From Kosakonia oryzendophytica (GTDB lineage Bacteria > Pseudomonadota > Gammaproteobacteria > Enterobacterales > Enterobacteriaceae), in NCBI RefSeq assembly GCF_900094925.1, contig NZ_FMAY01000015.1:39890-103889 (forward strand): 64,000 nt of DNA. Reading direction: 5' to 3'. The notes beneath the pieces were generated by a model. That model had not been told where the DNA came from and searched no databases. It saw nothing but the letters and a program-made list of their open reading frames with translations. The position numbers were made by a program, and so were the translations under genes. Positions 48,236 through 60,312 of the stretch are shown here, in pieces; the stretch's first letter is position 1; the number at the start of each line of letters is the position of its first letter.

Positions 48236-50947
48236 TTACTCGATGGTACGCTGGATCTCAATGATTTCGAACACTTCGATCATGTCACCGGTACGTACGT
48301 CATTGTAGTTCTTCACGCCGATACCACATTCCATACCGTTACGCACTTCGTTGACGTCATCTTTGAAGCGACGCAGGGATTCCAGCTCGCCTTCATAGAT
48401 AACCACGTTGTCACGCAGTACGCGGATCGGGTTGTGACGTTTAACCACACCTTCGGTAACCATACAGCCTGCGATGGCGCCAAATTTCGGTGATTTGAAG
48501 ACATCACGAACTTCCGCCAGACCGATGATCTGCTGTTTCAGTTCCGGAGACAGCATACCGCTCATCGCCGCTTTCACTTCGTCGATCAGGTTATAGATGA
48601 CGGAGTAGTAACGCAGATCCAGGCTTTCTGCTTCGATTACGCGGCGCGCAGAGGCATCTGCACGAACGTTGAAGCCAACCAGAATGGCGTTGGAAGCGGC
48701 AGCAAGGGTCGCATCGGTTTCGGTGATCCCACCGACGCCGGAGCCAACGATCTTCACTTTCACTTCGTCGGTAGACAGTTTCAGCAGTGAGTCGGCAATC
48801 GCCTCCACAGAACCCTGAACGTCTGCTTTCATGACGATGTTCACTTCATGAACTTCACCTTCGGTCATGTTGGCAAACATGTTTTCCAGTTTGGATTTCT
48901 GCTGACGTGCCAGTTTAACTTCGCGGAATTTGCCCTGACGGTACAGCGCAACTTCACGCGCTTTCTTCTCGTCACGAACGACAGTCGCTTCATCACCCGC
49001 AGCAGGAACACCGGACAAACCGAGAATTTCTACTGGAATAGACGGACCGGCTTCGCTCACTTCACGACCTAATTCGTCACGCATAGCACGCACACGACCG
49101 TACTCAAAACCACACAGCACGATATCGCCTTTATGCAGCGTACCTTCGCGAACCAGAACCGTTGCTACCGGACCACGACCTTTATCCAGGAAGGATTCGA
49201 TAACCACACCGCTTGCCATCCCTTTACGCACGGCTTTCAGTTCCAGAACTTCAGCTTGCAGCAGGATGGCATCAAGCAGTTCATCGATACCGGTACCGGC
49301 TTTCGCAGATACGTGTACGAACTGGCTTTCGCCGCCCCACTCTTCCGGGATGATCCCGTACTGGGTCAGCTCGTTTTTAACGCGATCCGGATCGGCTTCT
49401 GGTTTATCGATCTTGTTCACAGCGACTACCACCGGTACCTGTGCCGCTTTCGCGTGCTGGATAGCTTCGATGGTCTGCGGCATCACGCCGTCGTCTGCAG
49501 CAACAACCAGCACCACGATATCCGTTGCCTGAGCACCACGGGCACGCATTGCGGTAAACGCGGCGTGACCTGGGGTATCCAGGAAGGTGATCATACCGTT
49601 GTCCGTTTCAACATGGTAAGCACCGATGTGCTGAGTAATGCCACCCGCTTCGCCAGAAGCCACTTTCGTCGAACGAATGTAGTCAAGCAGAGAGGTTTTA
49701 CCGTGGTCAACGTGGCCCATAATGGTCACCACTGGCGCACGCGGTTCTGCCGCAGCACCTGTATCACGGTCGCTCATTACCGCTTCTTCCAGTTCGTTTT
49801 CACGACGCAGGATGACTTTGTGCCCCATTTCTTCAGCAACGAGCTGTGCGGTTTCCTGGTCGATAACCTGGTTAATGGTGGCCATCGCGCCCAGTTTCAT
49901 CATCGCTTTGATGACCTGAGAGCCTTTTACCGCCATTTTGTTAGCCAGTTCGCCAACGGTCAGGGTTTCGCCAATCACCACGTCACGGTTAACAGCCTGC
50001 ACCGGCTTCTGGAAGCCCTGCTGCAGAGAAGAACCTTTACGCTGTCTGCCGCCTTTACCACCACGAACAGCGGCACGCGCTTCTTCGCGATCGGCTTTAC
50101 TTTCAGCGTGCTTGTTGCCTTTCTTCGGACGCGCTGCTTTCGCAGTGCGACCGCGACCACGCCCGCCTTCAACTTCACGGTCGTTGTCATCTTCAGCCTG
50201 ACGCGCATGCTGGGAAGTGGTTACGTGATAATCACCGGTAGTTTCTTCTTCATCGCTACCAGCGCTCCAGCCATTTTCGTTCTGTTCTGCCATACGACGA
50301 GCTTCTTCCGCTACGCGACGCGCGTTTTCTTCCAGTTTACGACGAGCCTCTTCCTCCGCTTTGCGCTTGAGTTCTTGCGCTTCGGATTCACGGCGAGCTT
50401 TTTCCGCCTGGGCTGTCCTGGTCATTTCGTCAGATTGTTGGTTGCTCACTTTGCTATTTTCCGCAGCCTCGCGTTTTGCGTTTTCAGCATGTTCGCGTTT
50501 AGCTTTTTCTTCGGCTTCACGTTTCACACGGCTTTCGGCGTCACGCTTTGCTTTTTCCTCGGCTTCGCGTTCAGCGGCTTCCTGCGCTTCACGACGGGCC
50601 TTCTCTTCCGCTTCACGCATCGCCTCTTCTTCCGCAGCGAGACGTTCAGCCTCTTGTGGATCGCGTTTTACAAAGGTGCGTTTTTTACGGACTTCGATCT
50701 GCACCGATTTACTTTTACCACCGGTGCCCTGAATACTTAATGTGCTGCGCGTTTTGCGCTGCAGCGTCAGCTTATCAGGCCCGGCACCGTGTTCACGGTT
50801 CAGGTGCGCTAATAGCGTCTGCTTTTCTTGTGCCGTCACTGAATCTTCAGAGGACTTGCGGATCCCTGCGTCAGCAAATTGCTGTACCAGGCGGTCCACA
50901 GAGGTCTGAATCTCAGCGGCCAGCGTTTTTACGGTTACATCTGTCAT
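48236..50947 (-). CDS. infB: Translation initiation factor IF2
   Basis: The 903-residue GTPase places initiator tRNA on the 30S subunit. An N-terminal IF2_N domain is followed by a long charged helical stretch (about residues 90-220, Glu/Lys/Arg/Ala-rich), a basic linker, a second IF2_N motif (about 320-375), and the G domain with GHVDHGKT at residues 411-418, then C1 and C2 domains that bind fMet-tRNA. Internal starts known in E. coli for shorter IF2 forms are preserved: GTG at codon 167 and ATG at codon 175. It sits between nusA and rbfA on the minus strand. The frame of 535 codons on the other strand is a shadow. Confidence 0.97.
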   Translation of the reverse strand: MTDVTVKTLAAEIQTSVDRLVQQFADAGIRKSSEDSVTAQEKQTLLAHLNREHGAGPDKLTLQRKTRSTLSIQGTGGKSKSVQIEVRKKRTFVKRDPQEAERLAAEEEAMREAEEKARREAQEAAEREAEEKAKRDAESRVKREAEEKAKREHAENAKREAAENSKVSNQQSDEMTRTAQAEKARRESEAQELKRKAEEEARRKLEENARRVAEEARRMAEQNENGWSAGSDEEETTGDYHVTTSQHARQAEDDNDREVEGGRGRGRTAKAARPKKGNKHAESKADREEARAAVRGGKGGRQRKGSSLQQGFQKPVQAVNRDVVIGETLTVGELANKMAVKGSQVIKAMMKLGAMATINQVIDQETAQLVAEEMGHKVILRRENELEEAVMSDRDTGAAAEPRAPVVTIMGHVDHGKTSLLDYIRSTKVASGEAGGITQHIGAYHVETDNGMITFLDTPGHAAFTAMRARGAQATDIVVLVVAADDGVMPQTIEAIQHAKAAQVPVVVAVNKIDKPEADPDRVKNELTQYGIIPEEWGGESQFVHVSAKAGTGIDELLDAILLQAEVLELKAVRKGMASGVVIESFLDKGRGPVATVLVREGTLHKGDIVLCGFEYGRVRAMRDELGREVSEAGPSIPVEILGLSGVPAAGDEATVVRDEKKAREVALYRQGKFREVKLARQQKSKLENMFANMTEGEVHEVNIVMKADVQGSVEAIADSLLKLSTDEVKVKIVGSGVGGITETDATLAAASNAILVGFNVRADASARRVIEAESLDLRYYSVIYNLIDEVKAAMSGMLSPELKQQIIGLAEVRDVFKSPKFGAIAGCMVTEGVVKRHNPIRVLRDNVVIYEGELESLRRFKDDVNEVRNGMECGIGVKNYNDVRTGDMIEVFEIIEIQRTIE

Positions 50948-50971
50948 GCTGTTCCTTCCTGCTACAGTTTA

Positions 50972-52459
50972 TTACGCTTCGTCACCAAACCAGCAAATAT
51001 TACGTGCGGCCATGATGAGCTCACCTGCTTTCTCGTCGGTTAAACCTTCGATATCACTCAGGTCATCCACGCCTTGCTCAGCGAGGTCTTCCAGCGTACA
51101 AACACCACGAGCAGCCAGTTTGAAAGCCAGTGCGCGATCCAAACCTTCCAAATTCAACAGGTCTTCAGCCGGTGCTTTATCGCTAAGGCTTTCTTCCTGC
51201 GCCAGTGCCAGAGTGGTCAGCGCATTCTTCGCGCGATCACGCAGGGCTTCAACGGTGTCTTCATCCAGACCGTCGATTTCCAGCAGCTCTTTGATAGGCA
51301 CATAGGCCAGTTCTTCCAGCGTAGAGAAACCTTCTTCGACCAGAACAGTGGCGAAATCTTCGTCAATATCCAGATAACGGGTGAAGGTATCGATCGCTGC
51401 GTGCGCTTCAGCCTGATGCTTAGATTGCAGGTCTTCAACGGTCATTACGTTGAGTTCCCAGCCGCTCAGTTGAGACGCAAGACGCACGTTTTGACCATTA
51501 CGGCCGATCGCCTGCGCCAGGTTACCCGCTTCAACAGCGATATCCATCGTGTGTTTATCTTCATCCACGACGATAGAGGCAACGTCAGCCGGTGCCATCG
51601 CGTTGATAACGAATTGCGCCGGGTTGTCATCCCACAGCACAATATCAATACGCTCGCCACCAAGCTCGGTAGAAACCGCCTGAACACGCGCGCCGCGCAT
51701 ACCAACACAAGCGCCGACCGGATCGATACGCTTATCGTTAGTTTTTACTGCGATTTTGGCACGTGAACCCGGATCGCGGGCAGCGGCTTTAATTTCAATC
51801 ACTTCTTCGCCAATTTCCGGCACTTCAATGCGGAACAGTTCGATCAGCATTTCCGGTTTGGAACGGGTGACGAACAGCTGTGCACCACGCGCTTCAGGGC
51901 GCACGGCATACAGTACGCCACGAATGCGGTCACCCGGACGGAAGTTTTCGCGCGGCAGCATATCTTCACGCAGAATCACGGCTTCAGCATTGTTACCAAG
52001 ATCGAGCGAGATGTTGTCGCGGTTCACTTTTTTCACTACGCCAGTGATGATTTCGCCTTCGTGCTCGCGGAACTGATCAACCACCATCGCACGTTCAGCT
52101 TCACGAACTTTCTGTACGATTACTTGCTTAGCGGTTTGCGTTGTAATGCGGTCAAAGGTTACGGATTCGATCTGATCTTCAACGTAGTCGCCAACGTTCA
52201 AGCTCTCATCTTCGTAACGTGCCGCTTCCAGAGTGATTTCGCGCGTTGGCTGAGTCACTTCTTCAACGACAAGCCAGCGACGGAATGTATCGAAATCACC
52301 GCTTTTGCGATCGATGCTTACACGCACATCGATCTCTTGTTCATATTTTTTCTTGGTTGCTGTAGCCAAAGCACTTTCCAGCGCTTCAAAAATTTTTTCA
52401 CGCGGAAGCGACTTTTCATTAGAGACAGCTTCAACAACAGCCAAAATTTCTTTGTTCAT
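50972..52459 (-). CDS. nusA: NusA, transcription elongation/termination factor
   Basis: The 495-residue protein has the N-terminal RNA polymerase-binding domain (about residues 1-125), an S1 domain (about 135-200), two KH domains (about 200-345) and two C-terminal acidic AR repeats (about 360-490), the enteric layout. The KH region shows [21 protein letters not shown] and [18 protein letters not shown]. NusA modulates pausing, intrinsic termination and rRNA antitermination. It follows rimP after 28 bp and precedes infB by 24 bp. Confidence 0.97.
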   Translation of the reverse strand: MNKEILAVVEAVSNEKSLPREKIFEALESALATATKKKYEQEIDVRVSIDRKSGDFDTFRRWLVVEEVTQPTREITLEAARYEDESLNVGDYVEDQIESVTFDRITTQTAKQVIVQKVREAERAMVVDQFREHEGEIITGVVKKVNRDNISLDLGNNAEAVILREDMLPRENFRPGDRIRGVLYAVRPEARGAQLFVTRSKPEMLIELFRIEVPEIGEEVIEIKAAARDPGSRAKIAVKTNDKRIDPVGACVGMRGARVQAVSTELGGERIDIVLWDDNPAQFVINAMAPADVASIVVDEDKHTMDIAVEAGNLAQAIGRNGQNVRLASQLSGWELNVMTVEDLQSKHQAEAHAAIDTFTRYLDIDEDFATVLVEEGFSTLEELAYVPIKELLEIDGLDEDTVEALRDRAKNALTTLALAQEESLSDKAPAEDLLNLEGLDRALAFKLAARGVCTLEDLAEQGVDDLSDIEGLTDEKAGELIMAARNICWFGDEA

Positions 52460-52487
52460 TGGGGGCCTTTCACCTCAATCCAGACTG

Positions 52488-52940
52488 TTAAAAGTGGGGG
52501 ACCAGGTTCGCTTTCTGAATGTTGCTCAATGCGAACACTTCATCTTTACCTTCGACCGTAACGGTGATCATCTCGCCATCAACATCTTTGATGATGCCCT
52601 GCCATTTGCGGCGATTCTGTACCGCCATGCGAAGGACCAGCGAGACTTCTTCGCCCTTAAAACGCGTATAGTGCGCAGCCGTAAACAAAGGACGCTCAAG
52701 ACCTGGTGAAGACACTTCCAGGTTGTAAGCGACGGTAATGGGATCTTCTACGTCCAATACCGCACTGACCTGGTGGCTGACATCAGCGCAATCATCAACA
52801 TTGATGCCATCTTCACTATCAATATAGATGCGCAGCGTCGATGTGCGCCCACGTATAAACTCGATACCGACCAGTTCATAGCCCAGTGCTTCAACTGGCG
52901 CAGTAACCATCTCTGTTAACTTTTGCTCTAATGTGGACAA
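52488..52940 (-). CDS. rimP: RimP, 30S maturation factor
   Basis: The 150-residue protein has an N-terminal alpha/beta domain and a C-terminal SH3-like domain (about residues 90-150), and assists 30S assembly. Conserved blocks are [20 protein letters not shown] and [11 protein letters not shown]. The start is chosen as TTG at 52940, which gives the E. coli length and start ([10 protein letters not shown]) and lies after GGGGGTGG. GTG at 52946 and TTG at 52952 in frame are alternatives. It is downstream of metY in the classic metY-rimP-nusA-infB order. Confidence 0.95.
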   Translation of the reverse strand: MSTLEQKLTEMVTAPVEALGYELVGIEFIRGRTSTLRIYIDSEDGINVDDCADVSHQVSAVLDVEDPITVAYNLEVSSPGLERPLFTAAHYTRFKGEEVSLVLRMAVQNRRKWQGIIKDVDGEMITVTVEGKDEVFALSNIQKANLVPHF

Positions 52941-52999
52941 GTCCACCCCCAAGACATAAAAAAAGGGCGTATAGCCCAGTTATTCCGTAGTCAGATAAC

Positions 53000-53024
53000 A
53001 AAAAACCCCGATAAGTCGGGGCTT
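53000..53024 (-). terminator. Terminator/attenuator between metY and rimP
   Basis: On the minus strand CCCCGA and TCGGGG pair around CTTA (53006-53021), followed by TTTTTTG. It lies between the tRNA gene and rimP and probably partially terminates, setting the ratio of tRNA to rimP-nusA-infB transcript. Confidence 0.8.
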
Positions 53025-53074
53025 TAAATAACTGAACCCTATAGCTGCAAATACAGCCTGGAGAACCTTCCGTG

Positions 53075-53139
53075 AGTGTTTTTTTCAAATCCGGCTACGA
53101 AGGCGTTAAGTCTTCATAGTATATTTGAAAAAAAACACT
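53075..53139. repeat. Long inverted repeat downstream of metY
   Basis: AGTGTTTTTTTCAAAT (53075-53090) and ATTTGAAAAAAAACACT (53123-53139) pair over 16-17 bases with one bulge around a 32-nt loop. It starts ten bases after the tRNA 3' end on the minus strand. It may act as an RNA processing or terminator structure. Confidence 0.65.
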
Positions 53140-53148
53140 TAGGGAAAG

Positions 53149-53225
<77 letters not shown>

Positions 53226-53283
53226 CCTGAAACGTGACAAACTCTACTCGTTTGAGAGCTAATTTGCAAATAATGCTGGGATT

Positions 53284-53303
53284 TGGTACCGAAGACGGGA
53301 CGT
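53284..53303 (-). repeat. 20-nt near copy of the leuU tRNA 3' end
   Basis: On the minus strand ACGTCCCGTCTTCGGTACCA agrees with the last 20 nt of leuU (55341-55360) at 18 of 20 positions, including the CCA. It has the same orientation as leuU. It lies in the leader of metY, just after the predicted transcript start. No further tRNA-Leu body is seen upstream of it. Confidence 0.7.
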
Positions 53304-53316
53304 AAAATCGGCCTGA

Positions 53317-53346
53317 AGTATATTGATAAACATAACCGTCTGTCAA
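53317..53346 (-). promoter_or_regulatory. metY operon promoter
   Basis: On the minus strand TTGACA (53341-53346) and TATACT (53317-53322) are separated by 18 bp. This is a near-consensus sigma-70 promoter. The start would be near 53310, about 85 bases before the mature tRNA. Confidence 0.85.
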
Positions 53347-53481
53347 CAGCAGGCATTAGCATCTCGTGCGCATGCACGTATGCACATTATAAATGAAGGG
53401 ATGGCATGCCCCATCGATACATTGCAGCATTAATCCGATGAAAATTGCACTCTTCTCTTTCGGTCAACGTCAAAAGATGAT

Positions 53482-53520
53482 TAAATGAAAACTCATTTAT
53501 TTTGCATAACCATTCATTAA
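53482..53520. promoter_or_regulatory. Tandem ArgR boxes upstream of argG
   Basis: TAAATGAAAACTCATTTA (53482-53499) and TGCATAACCATTCATTAA (53503-53520) are two 18-bp ARG boxes separated by 3 bp, the spacing used by ArgR hexamers. They lie 80-120 bp before the argG ATG. Arginine-dependent repression of argG is expected, and the divergent metY promoter may also feel it. Confidence 0.8.
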
Positions 53521-53523
53521 TAA

Positions 53524-54948
<1,425 letters not shown>

Positions 54949-55000
54949 CCGTTTCTGCTGAATTAAAGCAGCCTGCGGTTCATCGTCGGTATCTGCCGAA

Positions 55001-55031
55001 AAAAGGCTCATGTTCATCATGGGCCTTTTTT
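55001..55031 (+). terminator. argG terminator
   Basis: GGCTCATG and CATGGGCC pair around TTCAT, followed by TTTTTTATT. It lies about 55 bases after the argG stop. Confidence 0.85.
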
Positions 55032-55300
55032 ATTGTGTTAATCCCCCCGTTGTAGTGCCCTGTCGTAATGCACAACTTCTTTCGAGAATAGGAGAGAAAA
55101 ACGATGTTCATTGAGTCCGGTATTGGTTTGCACAATATGACCCTGGCCTAAAATCAGCGCAGCAATAAATAAGAGATCCTCGTTTTTTACAGATGCAGAG
55201 AGCCAGGATGAAAAGAAAAGGTGTGAAATACAGATTCTGAAGCCGTACGTGACAAGAAAAAAAGGACCATCGATGGTCATCATTTTCCCGGAATACAGAC
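55032..55300. other. Non-coding stretch between argG and leuU
   Basis: About 270 bp show no convincing gene. A 112-codon minus-strand frame (55038-55376) runs into the leuU gene and resembles no family. A perfect 14-bp palindrome GACCATCGATGGTC lies at 55265-55278. In E. coli this interval holds yhbX, which is absent here. Confidence 0.6.
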
Positions 55301-55301
55301 G

Positions 55302-55333
55302 AAAAAAAAGACATCTTTCGATGTCTTTTTTTT
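55302..55333. terminator. leuU terminator
   Basis: GACATC and GATGTC pair around TTTC, extended by eight A-T pairs on each side, with T8 on either strand. It begins eight bases beyond the leuU 3' end and ends secG-leuU transcription. Confidence 0.92.
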
Positions 55334-55340
55334 GGAATAT

Positions 55341-55427
55341 TGGTACCGAGGACGGGACTTGAACCCGTAAGCCCAATCGGGCACTACCACCTCAAGGTAG
55401 CGTGTCTACCAATTCCACCACCTCGGC
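55341..55427 (-). tRNA. leuU: tRNA-Leu (GAG)
   Basis: The 87-nt class II tRNA has an extended variable arm (GTGCCCGATTGGGCTTAC) and an encoded CCA end. The anticodon loop CTTGAGG gives anticodon GAG, reading CUC and CUU. It matches E. coli leuU at most positions. It lies 12 bp after secG on the same strand, as in E. coli, and is probably processed from the secG transcript. Confidence 0.98.
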
Positions 55428-55439
55428 ACGACTTACTGA

Positions 55440-55772
55440 TTAATGCGGGATATCGCTGGTCGGCTTAGCCGGCGCTGCTGGCTGAGTCTGCTCAGTTTTA
55501 GCCGGAGCACTCAGATTTTCCCACTCGCTTCCTTTATTGGTTTTGTTGCTGTTAATGTTGCCCAGCACCAGGCTAATAATAAAGAACAGTGTTGCCAGTA
55601 CAGCAGTCATACGGGTCATAAAGTTACCCGAACCACTTGAACCGAACAGCGTACCAGACGCGCCAGCGCCAAAGGAGGCTCCCATGTCAGCGCCTTTACC
55701 TTGCTGCAGCATAATCAGACCCACAAGAGCCAGCGCTACAATAAGGAAAAAAACTAAAAGAGCTTCGTACAT
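55440..55772 (-). CDS. secG: SecG, Sec translocon subunit
   Basis: The 110-residue inner-membrane protein has two membrane segments (about residues 2-20 and 52-72) joined by the loop LQQGKGADMGASFGAGASGTLFG, characteristic of SecG. The C-terminal tail is Pro/Ala/Thr-rich. It improves SecYE-SecA protein export. The ATG at 55772, spaced seven bases after AGG, gives the E. coli start MYEALL. A TTG two codons earlier is rejected. leuU follows after 12 bp. Confidence 0.96.
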   Translation of the reverse strand: MYEALLVFFLIVALALVGLIMLQQGKGADMGASFGAGASGTLFGSSGSGNFMTRMTAVLATLFFIISLVLGNINSNKTNKGSEWENLSAPAKTEQTQPAAPAKPTSDIPH

Positions 55773-55956
55773 AATCAACCTGTTCCTTGCGGGGTTGCCG
55801 CAGCCAATGCTTCAAACCAATAATCGTGGGAGGTTTCTTGCTTTCCCACTGAAGCGGGTGTGAATACTAACCAAAGCGAATGACCTTCGCAAGGGCAATT
55901 TCAGCGCATTTTATCAAGTGCGGAAAAAAACAGCAAAACTGCGATCTTCGCCTGAT

Positions 55957-55982
55957 AAAAAGGCAGCAATAGCCGCCTTTTT
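55957..55982 (-). terminator. glmM terminator
   Basis: On the minus strand AAAAAGGCGGC and GCTGCCTTTTT pair around TATT. It lies about 18 bases after the glmM stop. The 180 bp from here to secG should contain the secG promoter. Confidence 0.85.
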
Positions 55983-55999
55983 AAACACTTAACACCCGG

Positions 56000-57337
56000 T
56001 TATACCGCTTTCACCGCATCCGCAATGCGATTTGCCAGTGCTGTTACCTGCGCTTCATCTTCGCCCTCAACCATCACGCGAATAAGCGGCTCAGTACCTG
56101 ACTTACGCAGCAACACGCGACCACGGTTACCGAGCGTCGCTTCAACTTCCGCCGTCACTGCTTTGACCGTATCATCTTCTAGCGGGTCGCCATTGCCTGC
56201 CGTGAAGCGCACATTAACCAGCACCTGCGGAAACATTTTCATGCCGCTGCAAAGATCGTGCAGAGACATATGGTTGCGGACCATCGCGGCAACCACCTGC
56301 AGCCCCGCAACAATACCGTCGCCAGTGGTCGTTTTATCAAGCAGAATCACATGCCCGGAGTTTTCCGCCCCAATGCGCCAGCCTTTTTCCTGCATTTTTT
56401 CCAGCACATAACGGTCACCGACTTTCGCACGGGTAAACGGAATGCCCAGTTGCTTCAACGCCACTTCCAGCCCCATATTGCTCATCAGGGTACCGACCGC
56501 GCCACCGCGCAGCTGGCCCTGGCGCAACCCTTCACGCGCAATGATATACATGATTTGATCGCCATCGACTTTATTCCCCAGGTGATCAACCATGATGACG
56601 CGATCGCCGTCACCGTCAAATGCAATCCCCAGATCGGCTTTTTCTGCGAGAACACGCTGCTGTAACGCGGCAACGTCAGTCGCGCCGCATTTCTCATTAA
56701 TATTCACCCCATCCGGCTCGCAGCCCATCGGGATAACTTTTGCGCCCAGTTCACGGAATACATTTGGCGCAATGTGGTAAGTCGCACCGTTCGCGCAATC
56801 AACCACAATTTTCAGCTCATTGAGGCTCAGTTCGTTAGGGAATGTGGCTTTGCAGAACTCAATATAGCGGCCAGCTGCGTCAACAATACGGCTGGCTTTA
56901 CCCAGCTCAGCGGAATCCACGCAGGTCAGCTCTTTTTCCATTTCAGCTTCAATGGCTTCTTCAACGGCATCCGGCAGCTTGGTGCCATCGATAGAGAAAA
57001 ATTTGATGCCATTGTCATAGAAAGGATTGTGCGACGCGGAAATCACGATCCCCGCTTCGGCACGAAACGTGCGCGTCAGATAGGCCACCGCTGGCGTCGG
57101 CATGGGGCCGGTGAACGAAGCCGAAAGCCCGGCAGCCGCCAAGCCCGCTTCCAGTGCAGACTCCAGCATATAGCCGGATATGCGAGTATCTTTGCCAATA
57201 ATTATCTTACGCGAACCATGGCGAGCGAGAACCTTGCCTGCGGCCCAGCCCAGCTTCAGAACAAAATCAGGGGTGATCGGTGCGTCGCCAACACGGCCAC
57301 GAATGCCATCGGTGCCAAAATATTTACGGTTACTCAT
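56000..57337 (-). CDS. glmM: GlmM, phosphoglucosamine mutase
   Basis: The 445-residue enzyme converts glucosamine-6-phosphate to glucosamine-1-phosphate for UDP-GlcNAc, feeding peptidoglycan and LPS. The phospho-serine is Ser102 in VISASHNPF. The metal loop is FDGDGDRVI (about residues 239-247), and the phosphate-binding loop near the C terminus is [12 protein letters not shown]. It overlaps the end of folP by eight bases, indicating translational coupling. Confidence 0.97.
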   Translation of the reverse strand: MSNRKYFGTDGIRGRVGDAPITPDFVLKLGWAAGKVLARHGSRKIIIGKDTRISGYMLESALEAGLAAAGLSASFTGPMPTPAVAYLTRTFRAEAGIVISASHNPFYDNGIKFFSIDGTKLPDAVEEAIEAEMEKELTCVDSAELGKASRIVDAAGRYIEFCKATFPNELSLNELKIVVDCANGATYHIAPNVFRELGAKVIPMGCEPDGVNINEKCGATDVAALQQRVLAEKADLGIAFDGDGDRVIMVDHLGNKVDGDQIMYIIAREGLRQGQLRGGAVGTLMSNMGLEVALKQLGIPFTRAKVGDRYVLEKMQEKGWRIGAENSGHVILLDKTTTGDGIVAGLQVVAAMVRNHMSLHDLCSGMKMFPQVLVNVRFTAGNGDPLEDDTVKAVTAEVEATLGNRGRVLLRKSGTEPLIRVMVEGEDEAQVTALANRIADAVKAV

Positions 57338-58178
57338 AACGCTTATTTTCCTTCGCTGACAGTGTGGCTTCCACCACCCGCATAGCCTCTACGGTTTCTT
57401 TTACATCGTGAACACGAATAATTTGCGCACCCTGCATCGCAGCAATAACTGCACAGGCGAGGCTGCCACTTAAACGCTCGGAAGGACCGACATTCAACAA
57501 CTGACCGATCATGGATTTCCGTGACATTCCCACCAACAGAGGCAGACCAAAATGATGAAATTCGGCAAGCCGGGCAAGCAGCGCATAATTGTGGGAGAGA
57601 TTCTTACCGAAACCGAATCCCGGGTCGAGTAACAATTTCTCTTTTGCAATACCAGCTTGCTCACAGCGCGCAATATGTTCAACAAAAAAGCGGTTCACAT
57701 CGGTATAGACATCATCATATTTCGGTGCTTCCTGCATCGTTTTGGGCTGCCCTTGCATGTGCATCAGACAGACGGGAAGGCCCGTTTGCGCAGCCGCTTC
57801 CAGTGCGCCAGGTTCAGTTAGCGAACGAATATCGTTGATGATATGCGCCCCTGCCCGTGCCGATTCGCGGATAACCTCTGGCTTGGATGTATCAACAGAA
57901 ATCCACACTTCAAAGCGCTGTGCAATGGCTTCAACAACAGGAATAACACGCTCCAGCTCCTCTTCCACGCTGACGTCCGCAGCGCCGGGGCGTGTAGACT
58001 CGCCGCCAATATCCACAATAGTCGCGCCTGCATTGATCATCAGATTGGCGTGCTTGACGGCCTCAATCAGCGTGTTGTGCGTTCCGCCGTCCGAGAACGA
58101 GTCTGGCGTGACATTGAGGATGCCCATCACATGAGGATGAGACAGATCGAGCGTGGTGCCCTGGGCATGGAGTTTCAT
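57330..58178 (-). CDS. folP: FolP, dihydropteroate synthase
   Basis: The 282-residue TIM-barrel enzyme joins p-aminobenzoate to 6-hydroxymethyl-dihydropterin diphosphate and is the target of sulfonamides. Signatures are [15 protein letters not shown] (about residues 18-32), the loop [13 protein letters not shown] (about 58-70) and [11 protein letters not shown] (about 183-193). It follows ftsH behind a terminator hairpin and overlaps glmM by eight bases. Confidence 0.97.
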   Translation of the reverse strand: MKLHAQGTTLDLSHPHVMGILNVTPDSFSDGGTHNTLIEAVKHANLMINAGATIVDIGGESTRPGAADVSVEEELERVIPVVEAIAQRFEVWISVDTSKPEVIRESARAGAHIINDIRSLTEPGALEAAAQTGLPVCLMHMQGQPKTMQEAPKYDDVYTDVNRFFVEHIARCEQAGIAKEKLLLDPGFGFGKNLSHNYALLARLAEFHHFGLPLLVGMSRKSMIGQLLNVGPSERLSGSLACAVIAAMQGAQIIRVHDVKETVEAMRVVEATLSAKENKRYE

Positions 58179-58220
58179 GTCTAAAAAACCCTGATAATTA
58201 CGTGGTTAAACAGTAAAGAA

Positions 58221-58246
58221 AAACCCCGGAGCAAGCCCGGGGTTTT
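58221..58246 (-). terminator. ftsH terminator
   Basis: AAACCCCGG and CCGGGGTTT pair around AGCAAGC, with TTTTTC on the minus strand. It lies about 33 bases after ftsH and 43 bases before folP. It probably allows partial read-through. Confidence 0.85.
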
Positions 58247-58278
58247 AGAAGAAGAACAGGTCATCAACGGTGGATAAC

Positions 58279-60210
58279 TTATTTGTCGCCCAACTGCTCT
58301 GACATGGTATTACCGGGGTTCGGCGTACGTGGTTCATCAACCGGACGTGGCGCACGCGGCGTACCATTATTGTCAGAATTATTCGCACCTGGCTCTTCCC
58401 AGCCCGCAGGCGGACGTACGTCACGACGCGACATCAGGTCATCAATCTGCGGTGCATCGATGGTCTCATATTTCATCAGAGCATCTTTCATTGCATGCAG
58501 GATATCCATGTTGTCATTCAGAAGCTGACGTGCACGATTGTAGTTACGTTCAATCAGCGCTTTCACTTCCTGGTCGATGATACGCGCGGTTTCATCGGAC
58601 ATATGTTTCGCTTTCGCGACGGAACGGCCAAGGAAAACTTCGCCTTCTTCTTCCGCATACAACAGCGGGCCAAGTTTGTCAGAGAAGCCCCATTGAGTGA
58701 CCATGTTACGCGCCAGGTTCGTTGCGACTTTAATGTCGTTCGACGCACCAGTAGAAACATGTTCCACACCGTAGATAATCTCTTCCGCCAGACGACCGCC
58801 GTACAACGTGGAGATCTGACTTTCCAGTTTCTGACGGCTGGCGCTAATTGCATCCCCTTCCGGCAGGAAGAAAGTTACACCCAACGCGCGGCCACGCGGA
58901 ATAATCGTCACTTTGTGCACCGGATCATGTTCCGGCACCAGACGACCAATAATCGCATGCCCTGCTTCGTGGTATGCAGTCGACTCTTTTTGCGCTTCCG
59001 TCATCACCATGGAGCGACGTTCCGCACCCATCATGATTTTGTCTTTCGCTTTTTCGAACTCAACCATCGAAACAACGCGCTTGTTACCGCGTGCGGCAAA
59101 CAGCGCCGCTTCGTTCACCAGGTTAGCTAAATCTGCACCCGAGAAGCCTGGGGTACCACGCGCAATGATTGCCGCATCAATATCCGGAGAGAGCGGAACA
59201 CGGCGCATATGCACTTTCAGGATCTGCTCGCGACCACGAACGTCCGGCAGACCGACCACAACCTGACGGTCAAAGCGACCAGGACGCAGTAATGCAGGGT
59301 CAAGCACATCCGGGCGGTTAGTTGCGGCGATAACAATAATGCCTTCATTACCTTCAAAGCCATCCATCTCAACCAGCATCTGGTTCAGTGTCTGTTCACG
59401 TTCATCGTGACCACCGCCCAGACCTGCGCCACGCTGGCGACCTACGGCATCGATTTCATCAATAAAGATAATGCACGGTGCTGCCTTCTTCGCCTGTTCG
59501 AACATGTCACGTACGCGGGAGGCACCCACACCAACGAACATTTCAACGAAATCAGAACCAGAAATCGTGAAGAACGGGACTTTCGCTTCACCGGCGATGG
59601 CTTTCGCCAGCAGTGTTTTACCGGTCCCAGGCGGCCCAACCATCAGGACGCCTTTCGGGATTTTACCGCCCAGTTTCTGGAAACGGCTCGGCTCACGTAA
59701 GTACTCAACCAGTTCGCCAACTTCTTCTTTCGCTTCGTCGCAACCAGCAACATCGGCGAAAGTGGTTTTGATCTGATCTTCCGTAAGCATCCGCGCCTTG
59801 CTCTTACCGAACGACATGGCACCTTTGCCACCGCCGCCCTGCATCTGGCGCATAAAGAAAATCCAGACCCCAATCAACAGCAGCATCGGGAACCAGGAAA
59901 TGAAGATGTTAGCCAGCAGACTCGGCTCTTCAGGTGGTTCACCCACAACCTTGACGTTTTTCGTCAGCAGGTTGTCGAGCAGTTTTGGATCGTTGACCGG
60001 GATGTAAGTCGTGTAACGGTTACTATCTTTCTTGGTAACGTTGATCTCACGTCCGTTGATACGCGCTTCGCGAACCTGGTCCTGGTTGACCTCTTGCAGG
60101 AAGGTAGAATAATCCACCTTACGGCCATTAGACTCGCTGGGCCCAAAGCTCTGGAATACTGACATCAGCACGACGGCAATGACCAGCCAGAGTATTAGGT
60201 TTTTCGCCAT
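58279..60210 (-). CDS. ftsH: FtsH (HflB), membrane AAA+ zinc protease
   Basis: The 643-residue protein has two N-terminal membrane segments (about residues 4-22 and 98-120) around a periplasmic domain, an AAA+ ATPase (Walker A GPPGTGKT at 192-199, Walker B IIFIDEID near 247-254) and a zinc protease domain (HEAGH at 414-418). FtsH degrades SecY, LpxC, sigma-32 and other proteins, and is essential through LpxC control. The ATG at 60210 gives the E. coli start MAKNLILW. An ATG three codons upstream at 60219 is possible. Confidence 0.97.
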   Translation of the reverse strand: MAKNLILWLVIAVVLMSVFQSFGPSESNGRKVDYSTFLQEVNQDQVREARINGREINVTKKDSNRYTTYIPVNDPKLLDNLLTKNVKVVGEPPEEPSLLANIFISWFPMLLLIGVWIFFMRQMQGGGGKGAMSFGKSKARMLTEDQIKTTFADVAGCDEAKEEVGELVEYLREPSRFQKLGGKIPKGVLMVGPPGTGKTLLAKAIAGEAKVPFFTISGSDFVEMFVGVGASRVRDMFEQAKKAAPCIIFIDEIDAVGRQRGAGLGGGHDEREQTLNQMLVEMDGFEGNEGIIVIAATNRPDVLDPALLRPGRFDRQVVVGLPDVRGREQILKVHMRRVPLSPDIDAAIIARGTPGFSGADLANLVNEAALFAARGNKRVVSMVEFEKAKDKIMMGAERRSMVMTEAQKESTAYHEAGHAIIGRLVPEHDPVHKVTIIPRGRALGVTFFLPEGDAISASRQKLESQISTLYGGRLAEEIIYGVEHVSTGASNDIKVATNLARNMVTQWGFSDKLGPLLYAEEEGEVFLGRSVAKAKHMSDETARIIDQEVKALIERNYNRARQLLNDNMDILHAMKDALMKYETIDAPQIDDLMSRRDVRPPAGWEEPGANNSDNNGTPRAPRPVDEPRTPNPGNTMSEQLGDK

Positions 60211-60312
60211 GTCACTCAAGGGATTAACCTCATATTACAACTGTGTTAAAAACAGCGTCAGGATACAACATATCCCGTTTCTTTCAAACCAAAGGCCGAA
60301 ATCAACGAGGTA

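Noticed and set aside
49133..50740. 535-codon open frame on the plus strand
   Set aside because: Antisense to infB, Phe/Thr-rich mirror of the charged IF2 repeats, no family resemblance and no ribosome site.
55038..55376. 112-codon minus-strand frame between argG and leuU
   Set aside because: Begins inside the leuU tRNA and crosses its terminator, so it cannot be a normal gene.
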